NCBI GenBank assembly: GCA_015233565.1
Contig: JADFXM010000015.1
Coordinates: 1-64,000, forward strand
From: Candidatus Rifleibacteriota bacterium
GTDB taxonomy: Bacteria; Muiribacteriota; Ozemobacteria; Ozemobacterales; Ozemobacteraceae
Direction: 5' to 3'
Length of the DNA: 64,000 bases
Positions within the stretch are counted from its first letter, which is position 1, and each line of letters opens with the position of its first letter. The notes beneath the pieces are model-generated. The model had not been told where the DNA came from, ran no database searches, and saw nothing but the letters and a program-made list of their open reading frames with translations. The position numbers were made by a program, and so were the translations under genes. Positions 8,617 through 17,388 of this stretch are shown piece after piece.

Positions 8617-9612
8617 ATGGACATTGATCCCCAAATAAAAAATCAACTGGAAATAGCAGCGCAGACTGTTGCAAAAATTAAGTCTGAAGTGGGAAAAATT
8701 TTAGTCGGGCAGAAAGACTTGGTTGACCGGCTTATTGTCGCATTAATCACCAACGGGCACATTCTGCTTGAGGGCGTTCCAGGATTAGCCAAAACGCTTG
8801 CAATAAAGGCATTGGCTCGAACAGTGGAAACACCCTTTTCGAGAATACAGTTTACCCCCGACCTCTTGCCTGCAGACCTTATCGGAACAAGGATTTTTGA
8901 TCCTCAGAAATCAGCATTTTTCACTCACAAAGGGCCCATTTTTTCACAATTCATCCTTGCCGATGAGATAAACCGTGCACCTGCAAAAGTGCAGAGCGCG
9001 CTTCTTGAAGCGATGGAAGAAAGACAGGTTACCATCGAACACGAAACTTTCAAACTCCACGAACCTTTCATGGTACTTGCAACCCAGAACCCAATTGAAA
9101 CTGAAGGAACTTACAGCCTTTCAGAAGCACAAGTGGACCGATTTCTGTTTAAAGTTATCGTTGGATATACAAACTCCGAAGATGAACGTGAAATAATAGT
9201 AAGAATGGGCTTGAATGAGGAAAAACATTCCCTTTCAATTGTTAACAAGGTTCTTGATGGCGCTGGAGTGTTGGCGTTGCGGGATCTATCCAGAAAAGTT
9301 TACGTGGACGAAAAGGTGGTTGAGTATATACTTAGATTGGTTGATTCCACACGGCGTCCATGGGAATACAAACTGGATCTGAAGAGTTATATCAGATTTG
9401 GTGCGTCCCCGCGTGCATCAATTTATCTTGCACGTGCAGCACGCAGTTTTGCCCTTGTAAAAGGAAGACCGTATGTTAAACCCGATGACATCAAAAGCAT
9501 ACTTCCCGACATCATGAGGCACAGACTGATTCCAACTTATGAAGCGGAAGCTGATGAGATCACTTCAGAAGAAATAATCAGAAGAATTTCTGAAGGAGTC
9601 CCTGTTCCATAA
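8617..9612 (+). CDS. moxR: MoxR-family AAA+ ATPase
   Basis: This 331-residue AAA+ protein has Walker A GVPGLAKT near residue 53, Walker B FILADEINRAP near 111, sensor 1 (LATQNPIE) near 150, and the MoxR C-terminal region with a late P-D-D-I-K-S. The family acts as a chaperone-like ATPase for proteins with von Willebrand A domains, and such partners are encoded directly downstream (DUF58, BatA, BatB). A GAGGT ribosome binding site precedes the ATG. The 220 bp between the BatD-like gene and this one hold no gene, so the operon may have an internal promoter here. The length is normal for the family. Confidence 0.95.
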   Translation: MDIDPQIKNQLEIAAQTVAKIKSEVGKILVGQKDLVDRLIVALITNGHILLEGVPGLAKTLAIKALARTVETPFSRIQFTPDLLPADLIGTRIFDPQKSAFFTHKGPIFSQFILADEINRAPAKVQSALLEAMEERQVTIEHETFKLHEPFMVLATQNPIETEGTYSLSEAQVDRFLFKVIVGYTNSEDEREIIVRMGLNEEKHSLSIVNKVLDGAGVLALRDLSRKVYVDEKVVEYILRLVDSTRRPWEYKLDLKSYIRFGASPRASIYLARAARSFALVKGRPYVKPDDIKSILPDIMRHRLIPTYEAEADEITSEEIIRRISEGVPVP

Positions 9613-9677
9613 AAACGTCTTGTTGGCTGAAAAAACATTTGTAATCAGGATTTTTCTGAAATGTTGGTTGAGGGAAA

Positions 9678-10568
9678 ATGTTACCAAAAGAATTATTGAA
9701 AGAAATCAAAAGAATCGAGATCAAAACTCGATGCTTGGTTGATTCAGTCTATTCAGGCGGATATCGATCAGTCTTCAAAGGCCAGGGAATTGAGTTCTCC
9801 GGAATTCGTGAATACTCCCGTGGTGATGAATTCCGCTCCATAGATTGGAAGGTTACAGCTCGTACCGGTAATCTGCATATAAGAGAGCATGTCGAAGAGC
9901 GCGAACTTCAGGTCGTTATCGCACTGGACCTTTCGGGTTCCATGTCTTTCGGATCAGGGAGTCGTGAGAAAAGAGAAACCGCAGTCGAATTTGCAGCTGC
10001 CATTGGAATGTCTGCTGCTGAAAACCATGATCGGTTCGGGATATTGATGTTTACTGATCATGTTGAAAAGTATTCCGCTCCTGCAAAAGGAAAAACCCAT
10101 CTCCTACGATTGATCAGGGATCTTCTGTATTTTGTTCCCAAAGAAAAAAACACTGATTTTAAGCCGGTTTTTCATTTACTGAACAATTCGTTAAGACATA
10201 AGTCAGTAATTTTTCTTGTTTCAGATTTTCTTGATTGCCAGAATTTTGAACGGGAGATGAAAATTACGGCTGCAAGGCATGATTTAATTGCAGTTAAAAT
10301 ACGTGATCGTCGGGAAATTGAGTTGCCGGATGTTGGACTTATCGAACTGGAAGACCCGGAAACTGGCGAAGAATCGCTGTTGGATACCTCTAATCGGCAA
10401 AGGGTGAGCGAATTGTCGGATTTAATCAGACGGATGGATACTAAATTCAGAAGTTTTGCCGAAAAAATCGGAGTTGATTTTGTCGAATTAACTGCTGGGG
10501 AATCTGTTTCAAAACCAATTATCGCTCTTTTTAACAGACGAACAAGACGTTTTTCGAGTAGTGGTTGA
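9678..10568 (+). CDS. DUF58 protein with von Willebrand A-like fold
   Basis: This is a 296-residue cytoplasmic protein. It contains the DUF58 signature F-S-G-I-R-E-Y-S-R-G-D near residue 38 followed by R-S-I-D-W-K-V-T-A-R. The metal-ion-dependent adhesion motif DLSGSMS lies near 90-96. DUF58 proteins pair with MoxR ATPases, probably as their clients. GAGGG precedes the ATG by a few bases. It lies 65 bp after moxR in the same direction. No membrane segment is seen, unlike BatA and BatB downstream. Confidence 0.93.
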   Translation: MLPKELLKEIKRIEIKTRCLVDSVYSGGYRSVFKGQGIEFSGIREYSRGDEFRSIDWKVTARTGNLHIREHVEERELQVVIALDLSGSMSFGSGSREKRETAVEFAAAIGMSAAENHDRFGILMFTDHVEKYSAPAKGKTHLLRLIRDLLYFVPKEKNTDFKPVFHLLNNSLRHKSVIFLVSDFLDCQNFEREMKITAARHDLIAVKIRDRREIELPDVGLIELEDPETGEESLLDTSNRQRVSELSDLIRRMDTKFRSFAEKIGVDFVELTAGESVSKPIIALFNRRTRRFSSSG

Positions 10569-10788
10569 CCTTTTTAATTATTCAGGATAAACGTGAAGAG
10601 CAAATGAACTGACGCAATTTCAGTTTTTTTCACAACCTGAAAAGACAAAGTGCTTGTGTTGAAGCGGTCGAAGACTAGTGTTGAGCTAATGTGAAGAACT
10701 TGTGTCCCGAGAATTTGAAGAAATCTAACTGAAACTGTAAATTGCTGAAATGACGGTAAAATTTGTACAATAATGTGTGAGGTTTTAT

Positions 10789-12030
10789 ATGAGTGCATTG
10801 AAAAGTCTTATTGCAAGAGTTAATGCGATCCTTTTGTTGGTTATCATAAGTCTGGTGATTGGATTGATAACCTTAGGGGTTCGCGGAGAAAAAGTTCATT
10901 TCCAGAGTGAGAATCATTTGAATTACGCCGCAGAACTTCTCGCACATGGTTTGTACAATGATGCAGTTTTGGCCCTTCAACAGGCTGTAGAGAATGAACC
11001 AGTCCTTGAAAAATGCCTGAAAATAAGGAAATCCATTTCCGAAATTTATATGAACTATCTTGGAGATTATGAAAAAGCCCTTGCTGAATTGATCTATATA
11101 AAAAGCCACTCTCCAGCGATGGCAGTAGACGCTGAAAATGGGATCAAAATCTGTATGAATCGCCTGGGAAGAGTCTATGATGTTCAAAGGCGAATGTTAC
11201 TTGAAGAAGGAAAAAATCCCATAGTGAGTGAGGTTTCTTCATTGACCGTCATCAAGCTTGGAAATGAATCTGCTTGTACTATTGAACAACTCGAACAACA
11301 ACTTGCACAGCGTGGCCTTCCGCTAAAATCACCACCCAAAGAAGCGTTAAGTCGTGTAATTCAACAGGTTGCAGGCGAAATGCTTTTCAAACGAGCAGCA
11401 AAACGTGCTGGAGTAGCAAAAAGACAATCGTTTGTTGATCGAATAAGGCAAATGGAAGAAAATCTGATTTTACAAATTTATCTTGAGGAAGAAGTATTGA
11501 AGGATATCAAGGTTGATGAGCAGGCTTTGAAGCTTTATTTGGAAAAACATGCGGAAGAATTTGATTCTCCGATGCGAATTGTATTTTCAACCTTTTCTTT
11601 TAAAGATGAAACTTCAGCCAGGGACTGGTTGAAAAACCCTACAGGAGCTTCCCAACCTGAAGTTTTGAGCGATCATTCCAATGTCACTGTTGACAAACTC
11701 CCCACTTTTTTGAAGTCGATTAAGTGGAATTCTGAAGTTCCGAAAGATCCCCTGGGCCCAATTGAAATAAGTGGGAAGTGGTTTGTTTATCAGATCAATG
11801 AAGTGATTCCAGAGCGAAAAGTCCCTCCGGATCTGGCAAAAAAACAAGCACAGCTTCGACTTCTTGAAGAAAAACAGGGAAGCAAAATTTCCGATGCTAT
11901 TTCCGAATTGGCCAAGAAGGAAGAATTGAAAATTCTTGATGATGTCGTTGCCTCCCATTTTTATCCAGGTGAAAAAGAGGCTGCTTCAGGAACAAAGAAA
12001 CTTCCTGATGCAATTGGAACAAATGAATAA
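10789..12030 (+). CDS. Membrane-anchored TPR / degenerate PpiC-SurA-like protein
   Basis: The protein is about 413 residues. An N-terminal membrane helix (residues 12-33) is followed by TPR-like helices (residues 45-125, e.g. Y-A-A-E-L-L-A-H-G-L-Y-N-D-A-V). A SurA/PpiC-like helical region comes next, then a parvulin-like end (F-S-T-F-S-F-K-D and G-P-I-E-I-S-G-K-W-F). The parvulin core looks short and I cannot find its usual catalytic His pair, so a chaperone role is more likely than isomerase activity. The ATG at 10789 is favoured by TGAGG just upstream; the GTG at 10777 is four codons earlier. A gene of this kind inside a Batman operon is uncommon in my experience. It may help fold the periplasmic parts of the Bat proteins. 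Confidence 0.7.
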   Translation: MSALKSLIARVNAILLLVIISLVIGLITLGVRGEKVHFQSENHLNYAAELLAHGLYNDAVLALQQAVENEPVLEKCLKIRKSISEIYMNYLGDYEKALAELIYIKSHSPAMAVDAENGIKICMNRLGRVYDVQRRMLLEEGKNPIVSEVSSLTVIKLGNESACTIEQLEQQLAQRGLPLKSPPKEALSRVIQQVAGEMLFKRAAKRAGVAKRQSFVDRIRQMEENLILQIYLEEEVLKDIKVDEQALKLYLEKHAEEFDSPMRIVFSTFSFKDETSARDWLKNPTGASQPEVLSDHSNVTVDKLPTFLKSIKWNSEVPKDPLGPIEISGKWFVYQINEVIPERKVPPDLAKKQAQLRLLEEKQGSKISDAISELAKKEELKILDDVVASHFYPGEKEAASGTKKLPDAIGTNE

Positions 12031-12054
12031 TCAAATGGAATAAAGTAGAAAGAA

Positions 12055-12615
12055 ATGTCAGTTGCCACTACCTCACAAATAGTTTCTTCACTTCCCCCGG
12101 GGGAGGAAATTTTTGATATCAGGCCACCGGTGGCTATTCCATATCCCTGGGGAACTTGGCTTTTGTACTTTATTACTATTTGCGTTGTACTGTTCTTAAT
12201 AAAATTTGTTATGACTATGATTAGGGAAAGGGAAGAAAAAGCGCTAAATGCACCTCCACCGCCACCTGATCCTCTTGAAGAAGCCCTGAAAGCTATGCGG
12301 AGATTAAAGACTTCATCGATTTGGAAAAATGGAGCTGTTAAGGATATTTGTGAAGTTTTGGCTTTGATTTTACGGGAATTTCTAAAGGCAAAATATAGTC
12401 TCGGCTTGGGAAAGGCTTCTACCAGTGATGAGCTGGTGGATGAATTGTTCCAAAAGAAGATAGCAAATGAGCTTGTCAGAAAGGTTGAGAATCTTTCGAC
12501 CGTGCTTGATGGAGTGAAGTATGCCGGTGAAAACCTGCATGGTCAGACGCTGGAAGATTTACATCAGCGTGTTCTGGATTTAATAAACTGCCGCGAATGG
12601 GAAATGAAATTTTAA
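12055..12615 (+). CDS. DUF4381-like single-pass membrane protein of the Batman operon
   Basis: The protein has 186 residues. The N-terminus carries a short motif (LPPGEEIFDIRPPVAIPYP) before a membrane helix at about 33-53. A Pro-rich linker follows (A-P-P-P-P-P-D-P-L-E-E-A), then a helical cytoplasmic domain (K-D-I-C-E-V-L-A-L-I-L-R-E-F-L). This matches the DUF4381 proteins usually placed between DUF58 and BatA. Their function is unknown, but their constant position suggests they belong to the MoxR-Bat membrane complex. It is 24 bp after the TPR/PpiC-like gene, with an AGAAAG ribosome binding site. Confidence 0.75.
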   Translation: MSVATTSQIVSSLPPGEEIFDIRPPVAIPYPWGTWLLYFITICVVLFLIKFVMTMIREREEKALNAPPPPPDPLEEALKAMRRLKTSSIWKNGAVKDICEVLALILREFLKAKYSLGLGKASTSDELVDELFQKKIANELVRKVENLSTVLDGVKYAGENLHGQTLEDLHQRVLDLINCREWEMKF

Positions 12616-12692
12616 CTTTCTTCGAAGTACCGTTATACATGGCGAAAGAAACGGTTCTAAGAAATGAAAATGGATTAATGGGATAGATTATA

Positions 12693-13706
12693 ATGAGATG
12701 GCATAGCCCTGAATTTCTGTTTTTGATTGCCCTGATTCCGATAGTGCTTAGTTATAAGTTGATAGTACTGAAAGGATTAAAAAAGGGAGGAATTCGCTTT
12801 CCACTCGTCAAAAAACTTCGGGAGATCGGAGTAGGATGGAAAGTCCGGTTATCTTTCCTCCCGGATTTAATTCGTGGTTTGGTATTGTTTCTTTTAATCC
12901 TTTCTTTGATGCGTCCTCAATATGGAATCGAACGTGAGGACGTTCAACGACAGGGAATCGATATAATGTTTGTCCTGGATGTATCAGGAAGTATGGCTGC
13001 TGAAGACTTTAAGCCCACTCGTTTAAAAGCAGCCCAGGCTATCACGGAGCGCTTCATCACCGGTCTGCAGGACCACAGAATAGGATTAGTGGCTTTTGCC
13101 GGTCTTTCACTGACCCAGTGCCCACTAACTCTCGATTATGGAGTTGTAACTGAACTGCTACGAAAAACAGGACTTCAGATGATCAAACGGGATGGGACTG
13201 CCATAGGAGACGCGATAATCAATGCTGTGTATAAGTTCAAAAAGGGAAAAGGGGAAAAACGTGACCAGGTGATTATCCTCTTAACCGACGGTGAGAACAA
13301 TGCCGGTGTAATCGATCCGCTTGAAGCTGCAAAAATAGCAGCCGATCAGGGTATTAGAATTTATACCATCGGGGTTGGTTCTCTCGAAGGTGCTCCTATT
13401 CCTATTGATACCCCATATGGCAGGCAATATGCCCAGAATCCCGATGGATCGGTATATATTCCTAAAATAGACGAGCAACTTCTCAAGGACATCGCCTTCC
13501 TTACAAAAGGGCAGTTTTTCAGAGCTACTGACAACTCGGCTCTGGAAAAGATTTACGCTACTATTGCCAAACTTGAGAAAGGTAAGATTGAAGTTTCCAA
13601 GTCGGTTCAGTATTCTGAACGCTTTTATTGGTTTCTCGCTCCTGCACTGGCTCTCTTGTTGATTGAAATTTTCTTCAGAGCCAGAACATTCTCCAGAGTT
13701 TTTTGA
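12693..13706 (+). CDS. batA: BatA: membrane-anchored von Willebrand A protein
   Basis: This 337-residue protein follows the BatA pattern. It has an N-terminal helix (S-P-E-F-L-F-L-I-A-L-I-P), a second helix near residue 65, a von Willebrand A domain and a C-terminal helix (F-Y-W-F-L-A-P-A-L-A-L-L-L). The metal site is complete: DVSGSM near 93, a Thr in DGTAIGDAI, and an Asp in LLTDGENN. The domain is predicted to face the periplasm. BatA works with MoxR and BatB in a complex linked to stress and aerotolerance in other bacteria; the molecular role is not settled. It is followed 17 bp later by batB. Confidence 0.93.
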   Translation: MRWHSPEFLFLIALIPIVLSYKLIVLKGLKKGGIRFPLVKKLREIGVGWKVRLSFLPDLIRGLVLFLLILSLMRPQYGIEREDVQRQGIDIMFVLDVSGSMAAEDFKPTRLKAAQAITERFITGLQDHRIGLVAFAGLSLTQCPLTLDYGVVTELLRKTGLQMIKRDGTAIGDAIINAVYKFKKGKGEKRDQVIILLTDGENNAGVIDPLEAAKIAADQGIRIYTIGVGSLEGAPIPIDTPYGRQYAQNPDGSVYIPKIDEQLLKDIAFLTKGQFFRATDNSALEKIYATIAKLEKGKIEVSKSVQYSERFYWFLAPALALLLIEIFFRARTFSRVF

Positions 13707-13723
13707 TTTGAGGTTATTTTGAA

Positions 13724-14758
13724 ATGTTCAAATCTCCCGAAAATTTTCTGATACTGTTTGTCGGTTCAGTATGGCTCTTTTTTCTGTTGAAAAGATTTAC
13801 CGAAGACCTCAGGAAGAGGAAAGAAAACTTTGTTTCGAATCCTATGTTTTCTCGCATCATTGGCCACAAGTCGACCAGACGTCCGATTGCAAAATGGGCT
13901 CTTCTTATTGCGGCGTTTGTTTCTCTGTGTATCGCATTGGCCAGGCCAATTGGAGGAGTTACTGAAGAAGCTGTTGTTGGGTCTGGGCTTGATATGGTCG
14001 TTGCATTCGATGTCTCTCATTCCATGAGAGCCATGGATATTGAGGGAAACAGCCGACTTGATGTTGGAAAAGCTCTGATTCAGAAACTTTTGAACGGTTT
14101 GCGACAGGACCGCATCGGTTTGGTAATCTTTGCTGGCGATGCGATGGTCCAAAGTCCTTTGACATATGATAAGGGAACTTTTCTGACTTTTCTGGAAAGA
14201 TGTGATCCGGATTTATTGACAAAGCCTGGAACAAACATTGCAGGTGCGATTGAAACTTCAATTGATCGATTCGATATGAATGCTTCACAGGCAAAAGTAA
14301 TAGTTCTTGTTTCAGATGGTGAAGATAAAAATGAAACGAGGCTTCAAAAGGCAATTGATGAATCGAAAAGAAAGGGAATTCCTATTTTCACGGTAGGGAT
14401 TGGTAGCAATGATGGTGCACCAATTCCAGTTTCTCGCGATGTCTGGGGTGAAATTGTATACAAGAAATATCAAGGGCAAACCGTTATCAGTAAGCTCGAT
14501 GATAGCACCCTTCGTAAAATTGCCAAAGACACCGGGGGAAAATTTCTTAGAGCACATGATGGAAGAAGCGCTGTTGAAGTTGCAAAAGCTCTTGAAGACC
14601 TGAAAAGGGTCGCAGTCGTAAGTGGTACAAGAACTGTTGTCGAGGAAGTCTATTATTGGCCGGCGTTAGCTGCATTTCTCCTTCTCATTTTTGAGTGGAT
14701 GCTGTCGGAACGAATTCCTTATGAACGTGAAAGAGACCATTGGCTGAAAAGGATATGA
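13724..14758 (+). CDS. batB: BatB: membrane-anchored von Willebrand A protein
   Basis: This 344-residue paralogue of BatA has helices at about 7-24 and 58-76, a von Willebrand A domain and a C-terminal helix (W-P-A-L-A-A-F-L-L-L-I-F). Metal-site residues are DVSHSM near 97, GTNIAGAI and VSDGEDKNET. The His in DVSHS replaces the more common Gly, but the metal ligands D-x-S-x-S are kept. A GAGG ribosome binding site lies nine bases before the ATG. BatA and BatB usually act together. The gap of 144 bp to the BatC-like gene holds no further frame I trust. Confidence 0.93.
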   Translation: MFKSPENFLILFVGSVWLFFLLKRFTEDLRKRKENFVSNPMFSRIIGHKSTRRPIAKWALLIAAFVSLCIALARPIGGVTEEAVVGSGLDMVVAFDVSHSMRAMDIEGNSRLDVGKALIQKLLNGLRQDRIGLVIFAGDAMVQSPLTYDKGTFLTFLERCDPDLLTKPGTNIAGAIETSIDRFDMNASQAKVIVLVSDGEDKNETRLQKAIDESKRKGIPIFTVGIGSNDGAPIPVSRDVWGEIVYKKYQGQTVISKLDDSTLRKIAKDTGGKFLRAHDGRSAVEVAKALEDLKRVAVVSGTRTVVEEVYYWPALAAFLLLIFEWMLSERIPYERERDHWLKRI

Positions 14759-14902
14759 ATCTGAACTCTATGAAAAGTCATACCCAATTAATGGAATGAA
14801 AATTCTCTTTGCTGGAAAGTGTGAAAAAAAAAATCTCGAAAAGACGAAGGTTTGGTGATGCAGTTTTCGAAGAGAAGGTTGGAAGTTTAGGGAGAATTTT
14901 AG

Positions 14903-16081
14903 ATGAAGAGCGGAATGTTTGTGAGAAATAGCTTCAATATTGCGTGGGATAAATGGACTAAAACAATTGTTTTTTGCTGTTTTCTTCAAATTGTTTCTTC
15001 GACTGCCTTTTCCCTGACTGCTTACGAAAATTCCAAAGCGATTCAAAAACTAGGTGAAGGTCGATTTGAGGACGCTGAAACGATTTTGAATAAAGAATAT
15101 TTCAATGATCCCGATAATTCCAGACTAAAGTACAACATTGGAATAATCAAATTTCGAAAGCGTGAATATTCGGATGCCGCCAAAACCTGGGAAAGTTCTC
15201 TTGAAAAAATGCCGCAGGAGCTGAAACCAGACACTCTCCATAACATTGGTAATGCTTATTATAAAACCGGCGATTATGCTAAAGCTGTTTCTGCGTATAA
15301 ATCTTCCTTGGATCTAAAAGAAGATGAAACAACCCGTTATAATTTCGAACAAGCAAATAAGAAACTCAATGAAATGATGGAAAAACAAAAAGAAAAGGAA
15401 AACAAGGAAAAAGATAAAAAAGACCAGAAGGGCGGCCAGGATAAGAAACAGGATCAAAAACAAGGAAAGAACCAGGATCAGAAGCAGGGCCAGGGCTCCG
15501 ATAAGAAAAACCAAAATGAAAAAGACGAGAACAACAAGGAAAACAAACAGGACGGGAAATCAGGCAAATCCGGCAAATCCGGAGAAAATAAACCGGGTTC
15601 AGCCGGCCAGAAAAATTCTGAACAGGCCGAAAAAAACTCGGGAAATGCTTCAGGATCAAATCAAAATGCCACAAACAACCAGCAACAGAAAGACCCGAAA
15701 GCGGGAAATGCCAGTGATTCGATGAATCAGAACCAAAATGCATCTGGTACCATGAATGAAGATGAGGAAAAAGAAAAACGTTCAGATGTCGAAATGGCCA
15801 AAAACGAGAAACAGGATAAACAGACTCCTTCCGCTTCCCAACGAGCTCAATCATTGAAACAGCAAAAACTTAATCCCTATCAGGTGCAAAGAATACTTAA
15901 AGAGCTGGAAGAAAGAGAGAAAGAGGTTCAACTGAATTACAGGAATGAACCCGGCGAAAGGAATGATGAGGAAGAACTTGATCCATTCATGATGAGCCCT
16001 GATCAACTGAGAAATTTCTTCGAAAATCGCCGGGGTGGAAAGCCCCAAAAACCCAAAAACAGCGATGAACCTGACTGGTAG
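14903..16081 (+). CDS. BatC-like TPR protein with long low-complexity tail
   Basis: The protein has 392 residues. An N-terminal membrane segment (F-C-C-F-L-Q-I-V-S-S-T-A-F) is followed by about three TPRs (residues 42-150), including L-H-N-I-G-N-A-Y-Y-K-T-G-D-Y-A. From residue 155 to about 310 the chain is nearly all Lys, Gln, Asn, Glu, Asp, Gly and Ser (runs such as K-E-K-E-N-K-E-K-D-K-K-D), so it should be disordered. A short ordered-looking end (N-P-Y-Q-V-Q-R-I-L-K-E-L-E) is typical of BatC/BatE proteins. It closes the Batman operon. GGGAG lies nine bases before the ATG. The tail is longer than in many BatC proteins. Confidence 0.85.
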   Translation: MKSGMFVRNSFNIAWDKWTKTIVFCCFLQIVSSTAFSLTAYENSKAIQKLGEGRFEDAETILNKEYFNDPDNSRLKYNIGIIKFRKREYSDAAKTWESSLEKMPQELKPDTLHNIGNAYYKTGDYAKAVSAYKSSLDLKEDETTRYNFEQANKKLNEMMEKQKEKENKEKDKKDQKGGQDKKQDQKQGKNQDQKQGQGSDKKNQNEKDENNKENKQDGKSGKSGKSGENKPGSAGQKNSEQAEKNSGNASGSNQNATNNQQQKDPKAGNASDSMNQNQNASGTMNEDEEKEKRSDVEMAKNEKQDKQTPSASQRAQSLKQQKLNPYQVQRILKELEEREKEVQLNYRNEPGERNDEEELDPFMMSPDQLRNFFENRRGGKPQKPKNSDEPDW

Positions 16082-16110
16082 ACACTTATATTCCGATAAC
16101 AAGTGAACGT

Positions 16111-16251
16111 TATACCAATCCCAAAAAATATGTGCATCACCCCAAGAACATTTATTTGATCAAAATGAAGTTGGATCGGTATATTTTCCAAGAAAACACG
16201 TAACTTTCATGAAAATAAGGAGCCCTTCCTGGATGGTTGAAGCATTCATTT
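16111..16251 (+). repeat. 141-bp dispersed repeat, copy 2
   Basis: This is the reverse complement of bases 1-141 at about 96 % identity, placed 30 bp after the BatC-like stop codon. The ends are sharp: flanking sequence differs on both sides of the pair where it can be compared. The two copies bracket the block from the YgjV-like gene to the end of the Batman operon in inverted orientation. I see no transposase gene in or next to it. Confidence 0.85.
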
Positions 16252-16529
16252 CTGCCAGTCCCAACTCCTATTTACCTAGACCTGAAGCTCGAAATAGGTT
16301 GGATGAACGAACTAATTGAAATTGGTATTATAAAAGATTTAGATGGAATTGTTATTACCAAAAAATGGTGAAAAGTGGTATTCTGTTTTCATGGGAAATT
16401 CAGAAAAGAAATTCCAATACAGTTTTCCCTAAAGAGCGTTTTATTGCTTTATTTATAATGTCGGTGGCAGATCGATTTCTTGTATTGCCTCTTTTTTGAA
16501 AATAATTAGGTGTTTGAAATTTCCAAAAA
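16252..16529. other. Non-coding stretch after repeat copy 2
   Basis: Together with the repeat this makes a gap of almost 450 bp between the Batman operon and the glycosyltransferase gene. I see no gene or clear terminator in it. A minus-strand frame at 16400-16609 runs into the glycosyltransferase gene and looks random. Confidence 0.5.
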
Positions 16530-17264
16530 ATGAAACCACTTTTAATTTCCTTCATTATTCCTGCGTTTAACGAGGAAAAACTTCTTCCACAAACAATTGC
16601 GGCAATCAAAAAAGCCAGCGAAGTTTTTCACAAGCTACGTTGGAAGACGGAGTTGATCGTTACCGACAACAACTCCACAGATAATACTGCAGCTATTGCC
16701 CGAAACTGTGGTGCACAGGTTGTTTTCGAGCCATTGAACGGAATTGCGCGTGCCCGTAACAAAGGGGCTGCTGCAGCACATGGCGATTGGTTAATTTTTA
16801 TCGATGCGGATTCCATCCCCTCAGAAGCCTTATTCCGGGATGTTAGCCGTGCAATACATTCGAATCAAGTTCTTGGCGGTGGAAGTACTTTAAACTTTGA
16901 TTTTAAAAATCTTTTTGGAATTTGTTCTTCTCATATTTGGAATGCTATCAGCCGTTTGTTCAAATTCGCTGCAGGTTCGTTTATTTTTTGCGAGGCCTCT
17001 TCCTTTCGTGAATTGAAGGGATTCAATGATACAATGTATGCCGCCGAAGAAATCAATTTTTCCAGGCGTCTATACTCTTTGGCACGCCAAAGAGGAAAAA
17101 GCGTTGTTATTCTTAGCAAAAACCCGATGATGACATCGGGGCGTAAATTAAAGTTTCATTCCAGTTGGGAGGTGACATGCCTCCTCCTTCGTTTTCTTTT
17201 GCGTCTCCCCATTGCAATTCACAGCCGAGCAGCTTGCGACTTCTGGTATGATGGGCGCCGATAA
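16530..17264 (+). CDS. Family 2 glycosyltransferase
   Basis: This 244-residue protein has a GT-A fold pattern. The opening strand S-F-I-I-P-A-F-N-E-E is followed by V-T-D-N-N-S-T-D-N-T and the metal-binding D-x-D as IDADS near residue 91. A region typical of the acceptor side contains A-A-E-E-I-N-F-S-R-R-L near 170, where the E-E-I replaces the usual E-D-x. It transfers a sugar from a nucleotide donor; donor and acceptor are unknown. It has no membrane anchor. No ribosome binding site is obvious before the ATG. It stands alone on the plus strand and converges on the tonB gene. Confidence 0.85.
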   Translation: MKPLLISFIIPAFNEEKLLPQTIAAIKKASEVFHKLRWKTELIVTDNNSTDNTAAIARNCGAQVVFEPLNGIARARNKGAAAAHGDWLIFIDADSIPSEALFRDVSRAIHSNQVLGGGSTLNFDFKNLFGICSSHIWNAISRLFKFAAGSFIFCEASSFRELKGFNDTMYAAEEINFSRRLYSLARQRGKSVVILSKNPMMTSGRKLKFHSSWEVTCLLLRFLLRLPIAIHSRAACDFWYDGRR

Positions 17265-17388
17265 CCATAAACTTCGTGATTCGGCAAGTGCAAACGCCGG
17301 CTTTTACTAAAATACCTACTCATTATGGTTTTTCCTATTTCTTTTTCGATTTGGTGTACTTAAGCTTGGTGGAAAATCTCCTCACCAT

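Noticed and set aside
15366-15854. Long minus-strand frame opposite the BatC-like tail
   Set aside because: Produced by the low-complexity Lys/Gln/Asn codons on the other strand; no protein features.
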